DNA from: Campylorhamphus procurvoides
Taxonomy: Eukaryota; Chordata; Aves; Passeriformes; Dendrocolaptidae
DNA length: 64,000 nt
Direction: 5' to 3'
Assembly (NCBI GenBank): GCA_013396655.1
Contig: WBMV01006535.1
Location: 94,707-158,706 of the forward strand
How positions within the stretch are numbered: position 1 is the stretch's first letter; the number at the start of each line of letters is the position of its first letter. Position numbers and translations under genes: made by a program. Positions 49,880 through 61,063 of this stretch are shown piece after piece. The notes under the pieces are model-generated. The model worked only from the letters and a program-made list of their open reading frames with translations, ran no database searches and was not told the origin of the DNA.

Positions 49880-49990
49880 CCCTAATGCTAGCTATTATAG
49901 CTATTATTATATTATAATTATTAATTATAATTAGTATCATTATATTATATTACTATTATAGCTAGTATTATTATAGCTAGGTTAGCTATA
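49880..49990. repeat. AT-rich repeat of TATTATAGCTA words
   Basis: The word ATTATAGCTA appears several times (about 49893-49985) separated by ATTATAATTATTAATTATAATT, itself nearly palindromic. It can fold into several hairpins. It looks like a degenerate microsatellite. Confidence 0.75.
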
Positions 49991-50403
49991 TGAGAAATAA
50001 AAATCCAATTTAGCAAATTGTGACAGCTGCTGTCTCAAATAAATGTTTCTTCCTTTCTCCCATTCATTTCTTTGTCTCTCAGTCTCACTCTTATCTACAA
50101 TTTAAAGTAGAAACTTTAAAAATAGAGTAAAAGAGACTCCTGATGAGTGAGTCTCTTTATTTTTCTTTCAAATTAAGATCTCACTCTTCTTTGGCTTTAG
50201 AGAGAAAATCACTGATGATGGTTAAGACAGGTGCCTAAACCCAGTTTGAGTTATAGGCTAATAAATATTTGGATCACACCAGATTCTTATCAGGGTCTTG
50301 GCAATAAGATTGTAGTTTAAGGAAAGTGAGGTCAGGAAACTGAACTTGTAAAATGGAACCCTCATGCAGGACAGAAATATGACACAGATATTGACAGACA
50401 TTG

Positions 50404-50523
50404 TTTCTCCCTTTCTCCCTTTCTCCCTTTCTCTCTTTCTTTCTCTTTCTTTCTCTCTTTCTTTCTCTCTTTTTCTTTCTTTCTTTCTCTCTTTTTCTTT
50501 CTTTCTTTCCTTCTTTCTTTCCT

Positions 50524-50555
<32 letters not shown>

Positions 50556-50811
50556 TTTCTTTCTTTCTTTTTCTTTCTTTCTTTTTCTTTCTTTCTTTTC
50601 TCTTTCTCTCTTTCTCTCTCTCCCTCGCCTCTCCTTGCCTCCCCTCTCCCTTTCCCTCTCTCTTTCCCTCTCCCCTCTCCCCTCTCTCCTCTCCCCTCTC
50701 CCTTTCCCTCTCCCTTTTCCTCTACCTCTCCTTTTCTCTCTTTTCTTTTCTTTTCTTTTCTTTTCTTTTCTTTTCTTTTCTTTTCTTTTCTTTTCTTTTC
50801 TTTTCTTTTCT
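50404..50811. repeat. Roughly 400-bp pure pyrimidine tract (CTTT, CCCTCT, TTTTC repeats)
   Basis: The plus strand is almost only C and T for about 408 bp. It passes from CCCTTTCT to CTTT and CTTTTT, then CCCTCTCC, and ends in about fifteen TTTTC units (50737-50811). An undetermined base (N) follows at 50812. Such purine/pyrimidine mirror tracts can form triplex (H-) DNA and are prone to length change and assembly error. The 156- and 161-codon frames here are artefacts of the repeat. Confidence 0.95.
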
Positions 50812-50812
50812 N

Positions 50813-51654
50813 TTTGGAAGCCTCGACAGTTTAATGTATCTATAAATTACTTATTATCAGAGTTTGCAGGTCAGGTGTTTTTTTAATCCAAAGATCAATG
50901 GGAAGACCCAGAGTACTTCATAATCCTGGGCAATAATGCAAAGCAATATCTGTAGTAAACTCCTACCAACCACGCAATATTTTAATTTCTAAAGTATAAA
51001 ATATAAATTGTTTCAATAAATTGATGTAATTAGGTGTTAATAAAGATGCAATGCGAGTACAAACTATGACTCTAAGAAGTTCTTATGTCCTGATTACTGG
51101 AACAGTATGGCAAAATAGTCAGTTTTATTCTATGGGTTTAGTTAAATGTTTGTTTCTGCTCATGTCAGACAGTATATAGGGATATAGCTAGACTGATCTT
51201 TAGTCTGGCTCAGCACAGCCATAAAAATATTTTTATGATCCTCATCATACCCCATATAACTAAACCATAAAAGTAGCAAAATCTATAATGTCTTCACTAA
51301 GAAACTTGTCTTGTAGAAGAATCCTGTTTGATTAAAGCAAAAGCTACCTCAGGGAAAGTATGTGGGCCTGGTAAAAAGCTTGTTTGTCTAAGTTGGAATA
51401 GAGGCATTTGAATAAAGATTAATCTCTAGGATGGTGAAACTAGACCTGGGTAATTGACAGCATCACTGTCACTAATGGATCCACAAGAACCTCATGGGGT
51501 GGGAGCATTATTGCAACCATTTATAAACCTACACTTCCTAAGGAAATGTAGTATCTTCATGGGCGGATCACTTATGCTTTGAAGATATTGAAAAAATAGA
51601 ATTTGGTGCAACTGGCTGATAATGTGTAGAGCATATAACCTGGGACCAAGGTCC
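50813..51654. other. Non-coding DNA
   Basis: No gene seen. The right part may include diverged U3 sequence of the LTR that follows, which I could not align by eye. Confidence 0.5.
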
Positions 51655-52289
51655 TACATGATGTAAACAGCTCCAATGGACTGCCTACAGGACATTGCTG
51701 AGCCCCTCAGCCAAGATGATGATGATGCCCCTGGGAAAATATATTTAAGAAATGGTAAAATGCAGCATAACAGTGAGGAAAGAACGATGATAAACAGCCC
51801 TGCACACAACAAAGTGAAAGGAGAAGAAGGGAGGGTACATGTTCCAGGCACCAGAGCAGAGACTCCCCAGCAGCCACTGAAAACATCATATAGGATCAGA
51901 TATCTACACTGCAGCTTGTAGAGAAATGCATGCTGGAGGCTTATCCTGAACGACTGCAGTCCACAACACACATTCTCTATCTTCCTGTACCAGTCAAAGG
52001 TTAGGAGGTAGAAAAGTTGGCAATGTAAGTGTTAAGTTGAGCCTGGAAAGGAAAAGGGACAGTGGAGAATATTGTTTTGATTTTTGCATTTGTTTCTCAC
52101 AATTCAAATATATTTTAACTCATAAAAAATTAATTAATTTTTCCCACGTTTAATCAGTTTTTCAAGTGATCTCCCTGTCTTTTCCCTCAACCATCAACTT
52201 TCTCATCCCATTTTCTCCTCCTGTGCTCTTTAGAAGGTGGAGTGAGAGAGTCTCTGGCTGGGGCTTTGACCTTCAGTCAATGCACCACA
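51655..52289 (+). mobile_element. Diverged solo LTR, family A (plus strand)
   Basis: A decayed copy of the family at 46400-47261, in the plus direction. Matching landmarks in order are 'acagctccaatggactgcc', ATATATTTAAGAAATGG (promoter area, 51738-51754), 'caccagagcagagactcccc', 'gatatctacactgcagc', a 'ttgtttctcacaattc' stretch before the A/T-rich R region, 'gtgatctccctgtc', and a U5 ending GCACCACA (52282-52289). The 5' start could not be placed, so the left end is approximate. Its divergence from the first copy is much greater than expected for two LTRs of one recent provirus. The opposite orientation also rules out a simple provirus. Confidence 0.65.
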
Positions 52290-55200
52290 AGCAGGAATTC
52301 ACAGCACTTACTTAAGTCGTTACCAGAGCAGAGGAGGGCACACAACACTAGGCAGATGTCTATGTTGGGAGCTGCTCATGTCTAACTGAGTCCAGTGTAA
52401 ACTTCAAGCTGCTTTTCCACATCTATTCCAACACTTAGTGAAAATAGGTAATGGAAACTATTGTATTTATGCTATGTTATTAGACTATAACCCTAGAAAA
52501 GTACAGCACATCACTCCATCTGCACAAGAAGATGAAACAAGTAATTGCCATCTAAAAGGCAAACACAGTGACTTCCTGATTTATGACTGTTCTTGTAAGG
52601 ATTCAGGTAACATGTCACCTGGCCAAAGTGAAGACTTCAGACAGGTCTCAAATGTGCTATGTGTGACACATACAATCCTGTTTTCAAATATAAAACCTTT
52701 TGTGCATGAACAAATGGCTTGGCCACGAGATTTCTGTTGAAGATTTTCCAAGTGATATTACATGTGTTCTTGGATTCACAACTGCAGAAGGACAAGGAGA
52801 GTTTTCCACCAAGTCTGAATTCAGTCAGCTGGTGAAAGGCCCTGTTTACCATGTACACATTCCTATCTTTTCCCTTTCAAGCTTGCGCCCACAGGATGAG
52901 TTGACTGATACACTCATTTGATAGAAAATTAATCCCCTTTTCCCTCCCACATGCTGAGAAATGTAGTTTCTGTCATCCATGAGCTGAACCAACTCATCCC
53001 TCAGGGAAGCAGCATAATGATAGATGATAGTGGAGAAGAGGAGGAAAAAAGACTGGACAATATCTCAGAGTTATATCAGATTAGGCATGAAAGGAAAATG
53101 TACCTTGGTAAATACCTGAAGAAATGCTTCATGAACATTTTGTGATTTTTTTTTCAATACCTTCTAAATTAGTATCTACTTGATATTCCTATGGGGTTTT
53201 TTTCATGTGCATTTGTAATGGAGATGTATCTGTAGGTGACATAGAAAACAAACATAATCTTCTGCCAGAGGGTAAGTAGTGAAGCCACATGTGTCTTTTC
53301 CTGCATTTACACTTAGAATCACTTTGTTTATTAACACATATTTCAGACCGAGTATTACAGTAAATCCACAGACAGATCTTTACATATCCAGTCTGTAACA
53401 GCTAGCAATGGGCAACAAACATCATGTGGGATCCAGTCTCACTGTTAAAAATGTATTTGCATCAGTGGTTCCAAATCCTTTGTTACTAGTCAATGGTAAA
53501 TGCTACATGATATCAGTTCCAGTTCTTACTTGAAAGGTAGTAAATGACATAAAAAAATTTCATCCAAAGTAGTATATTAATAGTGGATTTTATCACTTAA
53601 GAAAATGAACCATTTATCAAGTTCATCTATGATCAGATTTTCTTCAAAATAAGTTTCTGAATAAAATATAATTTAATCTCATATCAATAAGATTGATACT
53701 TAAATATATATTTAATCTTAGTAAAATTTTATTTATCCTTCCAACAATAAGACCACTAAGAGTCTTAAAAACATAGTGAGTTTCAAAAGCTACTGACACA
53801 ACTCTAATCTGTTAGAGACATATATATTGATTTAAAATGAAAGATAAAGTTGAAAAGGATTATGCCCTCCAGAAAAAGGGCTAATCTACATTCTTTCTTG
53901 AAGAGTTAAATGCTAGTAAGACTTAGTATAGATATATGATTTTTAGACCAAGGGAAAGGGAAAATTTGTTCAGAAAAGTAAGGAGAACTATCGTGGGAAA
54001 AGATTTCTTTCCCTGTGAAGCCATCAAAGATTCTGTTTTGAAATTTTCCATCAAAATTCAATGGTCTGAAATTGTCACACATGTAAAATTAATAGGGAAA
54101 CGTGAATACCATATAACAGTATGTTCTTGTGTTACATGTTCACAGAAAGAGTTAATTAGTTACATATATTAAAAAAAATAAAAGTCATAAGTTGTACTAT
54201 AATATATGAGACTAGACGCTTCCGTCAGTGTTGCAATGATTTATGGCAACATTAGGACTGTATTAGTGATGTGTGTCAAATAGAATGTTTTATGGCATCG
54301 GGATTTTCTAGTAAAATATATCTGTAGCAGACATTTTGGTAATAAATCAGACTTTTTTTTTTCCCACACACACATTTAGCTTTAAGTATATTTATTCAGG
54401 AAGATTGGGCTATAAAAAACTACCAAGTCAAATTTACTGAATAGATTTCTAAATGTATTTAGCATTTGTAGAATGCTGCAAAATCTCTGTATGTCATTCC
54501 AATAAATCATAATGAGTGCATCATTATCTTTTTTTAATATTTTTTTCTGTGTAAATCCTAACTGCCTATGTGAGAGAGTTCTGTACAAAAAGCTGATGAT
54601 ACAACACCTTTTACATTCTTAACAGTTCATGGAAGAAACCTAGAAACCTCATTTTATTTTGAGGAGTATTCTTTTTAACTCATGCCTCCTTCAGTTAGCC
54701 TTTGACAGTTTCTTTTAAAGAAGTTAAAAAAAAATCCAGATAGACATCAAAAAGGATTAGGGTTAGGGTTAGGCTTTCAGTAATATTTAGTGTACAGATA
54801 CCAAGTAAAGCAAAATGCCTCTATTAAAAGTGTTTACAAGGATTTAACTTGTGAAATAGTACATTGTCTTTAAGAGGTAGTGAATAATTTAAATAAATGA
54901 AAGGCCTAGCATTCTCATACTAAATTAATGAGTCAAGGAGTCAAGTTCACATTTAAATTAAGATCACGAAGACCACAAGTTAAACTAACACATAAATTAA
55001 GATTCTTGCAAATTACTAGATATGTATTTTGATATATTAACAAAGCCAACTGTAAATAAGAGCAAAGTTCATTTATTATCAGGAATGGAGGAAAAAATAA
55101 CTCTACAGAAAGCACAAACAAGAGAAATTGCCAGTGTTGCAAATGGCAATTACACTTTAGTGCTTTTTATATGCAGTTTCTCTGTTTACACTATAGTTTT

Positions 55201-58200
55201 CCACTGAAAATACTATTCAGAAAGTTAAAATTAGGGTCCCTAGTTTGTAAGCTGGAGTTTCATTTAGGCCTCTGGAAAGGCAATGCCTGTGAAAATACCA
55301 TTCTTGGATAAATCAAGTGACGTAGCTGGAATGGCCATTGCTACTCAGCAGTCTTTTAAAGTGGCAGGGGTTTTCTAAGGATCAGGAAATTATTGTTTTC
55401 CTCAAATGAGTACAGAATTCATAAATCAGGGAGGCTAGAGGAACAGGCCAAATTGCCTGATGTCATGCTGTCAACATCAGATCATCTAATACCATTACAT
55501 ACCTTTCCTTATTTTTAATGACATATTAGGCAACAACCTAGGAGGTAGGAGATGTAGCCTTGGAGATTCTGTAAAGGGGAAGAAGGAGCTGGATGTTGAA
55601 ACTCATACATCATACACATATGCAATACCAGCTGCTCTTGTGTAAAAAAGAAAAGAGTAGCAAAAGCACTGACATTTCTGGAAAATTAGCTTTCTTGGGT
55701 TTTTTTTTATAAATTCTCGGTATAAGAAGTGGAACATGATCTGCCAAAGCAGATCTTATCTTCATCTCCCTCATTTTTTCACATATCACTGGAAGACCTG
55801 AGTATGAATTTGTTTTGCTAAAAGTTAAGTGGCTTTTGTTGTCAAGGTCTTGAAGGCACCAAGAGGCTCTGCAGCCCTCTCTGTCCTATGACATGAGTAT
55901 TCCTATGCTTTGCTCTCTTATTTATTCTTGCCTTGCTGATATGACTTACAAGGCTTAGACATGGACCCGATTTGTCACTGTGGATTTACATGGGCACCAC
56001 GGGGCTGATTGCCCAGGCTTGTCTCCTCTCATTAGAGACACCAATCCTCACCCTTGGTGGTGAGAACATGAGTCCTCTGCCTTGCTTCTCACCAGTGGCT
56101 CTTGCTTACATTTCACTTCATGAAGCAGCCCAACTTTCCTGTTCCCTGGCTTATGTTTGTTTTCTTTTTCTTTAGGTTTATTTATTTGCAATTATTATTC
56201 AACAGAGCTGCTCAGCTGAAGCTAAAAGGTCAATTTATGGAGATTGGCTTCTTGTTATTCACAATTCAGCAATTTAGCAAAAAATTTACTAGACACTTAT
56301 TGAATAAAATATTGCTAAGTGGGGTGTTGATCTGCATTTAGCCTCTTATTAAAGATCAGCATTAGAGAAGTATCTAAGGACTTGCTATTTTTCCACAGAA
56401 AGCCAAAAATCAAAAACATCTGCATTGTTCAAGACTTCTGGCAAAATCCCCAAAGTCTGTTAGAATTTCCATTTTAGGGTGGAAATGACTTGTGTCACAA
56501 TAGCTGGGATGCTGCAAAGATAAAAAATGGTTTTTATTCTTAAAGTACAAGCACTCCATTGAAGATAAGATAGTTTAAGTTTAATATAAAATACATATGA
56601 GCTGCACCAAGTCTAATATTTTGCCCTAAATATTATCAGAGAAGGAATAATCATGACAAATCAAAACATGGATTGCTCAAAAGCAGATGCCCTCCTGATC
56701 AGTGGTGTTAATGATGTGCAGAGGCTTCTGCAAACATCAGTACAGAGCAACATGAAGACAAACTTAATCTTTTAACAATATTTTCTTTCCCAGTTTTTCT
56801 TGTGAACAAATGTATTTATGAGGATTGTGATTTTAGGACTGAACTTCTGGATGAAGCAGAGGATTTTCAGCTCTTGCTTCTGTTTTGTGCCAGCAGTTTG
56901 AGAAGGAAGCAGCCCAAAACAGTTCTTCTGCTGGACTGGCACTGATCAGTGAACACTGAATGAGTATTCTTCCTTCCCATACTGTAACACTTTCTAACAT
57001 ATGAAAAAGACTTTTGATTTAAAAGGCTAGGAAATCTTTAAGGGTTAAATGCTTATGAGCTGAGTAGGTCTTGAATGCTTTTGGAGAAATAGGATGTCCA
57101 CATGATATTTTCATAATGACACAAAAGACAAGCAAAATAAATGAAGCTGATGGGGCACTAACAACACCCTGCTCCTGGTCAGACAATTCAGGCTAGCTAA
57201 TATATTTTTCAAATCCAAAATATATGCCATCTAGCCACTATAAGACTTAAATTACAGAGGTATTTCCATCCACAAGTAATTTGCTCAGCTCCTTGGCTCT
57301 GATTAACATTTCACATTTTGAGTTGTGCATCACGAAGAAATGCATATTCACAGTTAGGCACTGGGTGGTGTTGAAGATCTAGTTAGTAGGAAAGCATATT
57401 TGTGCAGATCTTGAATTGACTAATATTCACCTTTTGTTGCAGCTGTTTTTCATAATAATTCATCTGGTTCAGTAGCCTTAATCAGGTACACTGATTCAGT
57501 TTTTTTGTTTGTAAATACATATTGAGATGAAGTCCTAAGCTGTACTTCTTTCTCCTGTGTTTGGAGTTACAAATATATTCCTGTAAGTGAAACAACCCTT
57601 TTGTATTCCTTTATCACTGAGGAGTTTCTATAATCTGATCATGTAAAATTTGAAATAAATATTTTTCCAAAGCAGTGTAGTTAATCTTAACCCGTGTTTG
57701 GCACAGACTATAGATTATTTTCTTCTTCTTCTTTTCTTAATGTATGTAAAATAAAATAAACATAAGTACAAGGAGAGAAAAAGAAATCATGTGTAATTGC
57801 ATCATCACATCAAACTATTTTAACCATGATAATTGTACAGCTAGCTTTCCAAATATTAAATATACACATCAAGTAACAATAAAATATAAAATATTAAAAT
57901 CACTCTGCTAAAATGTTGAACAGATTCAGCAAATAGGTAAATAGATCTCACTAAATTAATGAGAGTATTCTGCTTTAAAAAGAGACAGTATTCAACAACA
58001 GGATTTGTAGATATTTGCTCATCATTCTAAGTCTGAACTAAATTAGTCTGAAAATAACGTGCATCTACACTAACAATAAACAACTATTATGTGTACACAA
58101 ACGAAATAAAAGAATATTTATCTATCTTTACTATATTTCCAGGGCAATAACATTTTCTTTGATTGTCTGAGGGTCAAATTGTCTTCAGGGTCCCCTCTTA

Positions 58201-59572
58201 TTTTGAATTTTATTTATAGCAGTAGATGTTCTTTGGTGTATTGATCTCAAAAATGTTGGAGTTTAATTTCCATTAAGATTTCACAAAATGTATCAAGATT
58301 TCTATGAGCTAGAAATTCGTAACAAAAAAATGTTCTTACAGAGTCAGCCTCTCCCTAGACATCAAATAGCCAAATTTTCAGCTACAATAAGCTTCTTTAG
58401 CAGTCATCTGTGTCTGAGTAGGGCAAGTACCACACAGTTTCTAAACACATAGAATGTATCAAAAGGGTTAAAAACTATATGATACGCTGAATATCTCACA
58501 ATTTTTTAGAAGTTTGTTAATGTTTCTTAAAAGAATTGGAGTGAATATTATCTGAACTAATCACTTATCCATCATTTAGATCCGTATCATAATGAAGGAA
58601 ACATTAAAATTACTGACTTCTGCACTTACTTTGCATCACAGACACTACTGCTAAAAGAGTCACCTTCACAAGGAGAACTGAGACTTGGCCCAAGGAAAAG
58701 ACTTTTAACATAAAACTGACCATAGAGCTGTGTGAAACTGCAGCAGTAGCACTCTATCTGTGCATTTATATCCTGTTAGAGAAGCCCATGGATTGCATCA
58801 GAATTATTATCAGAATACTGACACAGACACTGATCCAAAGATGCAACTAAAGTAGAAAAAAGCCTTGAAGAGTCAGAAGGAATGTAATGAAACCAAGTCG
58901 TGAACACTGTATTAAGTAAATAAAGAATTAAATATCTTTGTCTTTACCACAAAACACACCTGGCAAAACAGAAACATATTACTTTCAAAAAATATTTTTA
59001 TTTAACTGTCCATACTTATTCCATTTGATGTATTTATAGTTTTTTATTTCTCTCCACCACATAATAGCATGCCTGTTAATACGCAGAGTAGAAACTACGG
59101 TGTTTTGTGGTAATTGGCTAATCAATCAAAGGAATTCTCATTTATACCCATACTCCTGTGGTCTAGGGAGGTCATTTTAATATTCTGCAAATACCTTTAA
59201 GCAAACCCCAGGGACAAATTAAGTAAAAAGTGCTGTAAGTGGCTATTTTCTATAGCCATGTATAATGTTTATAGTATGCTGTTAAATACCGTAGGTTGGT
59301 TTCATTGAGTCTTTTGAGTATAATGAGCATAAATCTGACATATACCTCCATATGGTTTCTATATATGGACAAGCTGAAAACCGTCATTTGTCTCTTAGTT
59401 GTGTGTTTATCTGTGTGATCAAAGTTAACTCATTTGCAGTATCTGTGTATATACATATGTATATGACTAATGACTATAAGCATGACTCCTTCTGTGCTTA
59501 ACTATTGGTTGGGCAGAATGAGGCCTATTGTTATAGTTTAAAAATCTTTCATGAATTTTTTTGGGGGTTTTC
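52290..59572. other. Non-coding AT-rich DNA
   Basis: No gene can be supported. Three plus-strand frames follow one another at 52438-52740, 52700-52921 and 52951-53145. The last has an acidic patch (DDSGEEEEKRL), but there is no domain or splice pattern. A slightly GC-richer piece at 55960-56160 is unclassified. Confidence 0.5.
54757..54773 (+). repeat. Short interstitial telomere-like repeat (TTAGGG)
   Basis: Two full TTAGGG units and a partial third (TTAGG). This is the vertebrate telomere motif away from a chromosome end. At 17 bp it is compatible with repair by telomerase at a break, or with chance. Confidence 0.8.
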
Positions 59573-60278
59573 TGTTTTGGTTTGTTTGTTTTTGTTTCTG
59601 TTTTGGGGTTTTTTTGTCCCTTGTCAACACAGTGGTTTGGGGGCTGGGAACCAGAATGAGATGGTTTTTTGAAGAACAGGTCTCTCACTACCTGCTCTAG
59701 GAGGCAGCTAATTATCTAGAGCCTAAACAGAAACATAACCAATTGCTTTGCATTCCAATATGATGGCTGGGGAGAGTATTGGGGAAAGTGTTTTCTTTAT
59801 TTTGTGAGACTTCACTTTTTTCCCCCCTGTCTTGGGAGGTGGTCAGACAGGTTTTCCCAGACTTATTTTCTATTTCTTGACTGTGCACTACACTTTTTTT
59901 CTCCATCTGCTTGGGTGCCCAGCTGTCACTTGCTGGGCTGGTGGCAGCACTGGGAGGGAGGTCCAGCTCACTACCCTCCCCCTGACTCCACATGTCCTGT
60001 GCTGCTCTCCTGAGGGGACAACTACCACTGCCTGGATTCACTATGGACTCATCTAAGGATCTACGCCATCTGCAGAGAAGTTTCTAACTCCCTGCAAGTG
60101 AGTTTTTAACCACATCCCCAACACTTTTGGACAAAAGACAGTGATAGGCTCCTTGCACTGCCCATGGGGAAGATCTCAGCCCGTCCCTGTGGCCGCCATT
60201 CCCAGGTGACCTCTGGGATTGTCACCTCTTCCCATAGCCACTATTCCCATTGAACGCTGGAACTCCCTGCAGCTCGAC

Positions 60279-60293
60279 ATCGCCCCCTGGTGG
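60279..60293 (-). promoter_or_regulatory. Strong CTCF-like motif inside the LTR
   Basis: The minus strand reads CCACCAGGGGGCGAT, matching 14 of 15 positions of the vertebrate CTCF core (CCASYAGRKGGCRSY). It lies in the GC-rich part of the LTR at 59573-60592. Binding is inferred from the motif only and would depend on methylation of the contained CpG. Confidence 0.6.
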
Positions 60294-60310
60294 CATGAGG
60301 GAGTTACCGC

Positions 60311-60325
60311 AGCGTCCCCTGCTGT
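60311..60325 (-). promoter_or_regulatory. Second CTCF-like motif, same orientation
   Basis: The minus strand reads ACAGCAGGGGACGCT, matching 13 of 15 core positions; one mismatch falls in the otherwise near-invariant GGC. It lies 32 bp from the first site. A weaker plus-oriented word, GCAAGGGGGCAGA, follows at 60341-60353. Confidence 0.4.
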
Positions 60326-60758
60326 GCGTGACTAACTGCAGCAAGGGGGCAGAGAGGGAACTTCATTTGTTTGAAATTTTGGTTACTGTGTTGCTGTTTG
60401 TTCTGTTCTGTCTTTCGTTATACACATATATATTAGTAAAGAACTGTTCTTTATCCCTTTTCTACATTTTGTACCTGAAGCCTCTTAATTTTGAAATAAT
60501 AATAATGATAACTTGGAGGAAGGATCATTCCATCTTTCTACCCTTGGAAGGCTCTCAGCCCCTTAGCAGATATTTTTGCCTTGTTAAATGCATATAGCTA
60601 TATGTGCAATATGATCAGTAGCAGAATGAACAAGAAATATGTATGTCAAGCAAGTTGCAAATATACTGTGTTATAATGCTGCTATTTTTTTCTTGGTCTT
60701 TAATGTTGACAACTACCAGAAAACAATATTCTTCTAATTGAACTAAGGCTAGTTTTCC

Positions 60759-61063
60759 TGACACCATTTCAGGACAGGTTTCGGGCCCAGGAAGAATTGC
60801 AGACGGTCCAATATGGATTACAGCAAGACTCCCCTTTATTAAAGACAAGTACTATACTTATAGTATTTCAGACAAGACGTGCCTTAAGATTATTGGCACA
60901 GCACACACATAACAATCATTCATTGGTTATTATCAGAAGGCGACTAACTGGATGAGCTCATCTAAGTTCTCAGGGCCTGCAAGGTTGTTTAGCTTACAGC
61001 ACCCATCTGCTAACCTTGGTAAAACGACTCCTTTTTGCTTTCCCACGAGAAAGCATCCCGACA
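60759..61063 (-). mobile_element. Short LTR of another endogenous retrovirus (minus strand)
   Basis: About 305 bp, read on the minus strand from TGTCGGGATGCTTTCTCG (61063) to GGTGTCA (60759). It shows an ACTATAAGTATAG promoter-like word (complement of about 60850-60864), a TTAATAAAGG polyadenylation signal (complement of about 60834-60843) and a U5 with GGGCCCGAAACCTG. TTGAAC occurs just right of the element (61064-61069) and also at 60738-60743. A 6-bp duplication would fit a beta- or alpha-type retrovirus, but the left copy is 15 bp outside the TG boundary, so this is unproven. Confidence 0.65.

Larger units (their letters stand above)
59573..60592 (+). mobile_element. Long solo LTR of an avian endogenous retrovirus (plus strand)
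   Basis: About 1,020 bp. It starts near TGTTTTGGTTTG and ends ...TTAGCAGATATTTTTGCCTTGTTAAATGCA, with the 'cctcttaattttgaaataat' and 'aacttggaggaagg' U5 segments that mark this family in neoavian genomes. The middle is GC-rich, with the 'cgccccctggtgg' and 'gtcccctgctgtgcgtgac' segments and 'ttagtaaagaactgttctt' in R. The first 60 bp are T/G-rich. Minus and plus open frames of 70-115 codons in it have no retroviral domain. No target duplication is visible (ttttc and tatag). The start position is the least certain part. Confidence 0.78.

Noticed and set aside
50364..50886. Two overlapping plus-strand frames of 156 and 161 codons
   Set aside because: They are translations of a C/T repeat (Ser, Phe, Leu, Pro only) and run through an undetermined base.
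53460..53510. CAGTGGTTCC word resembling a hAT (Charlie-type) terminal repeat
   Set aside because: No matching inverted end or 8-bp target duplication was found nearby; ten bases alone are not evidence.
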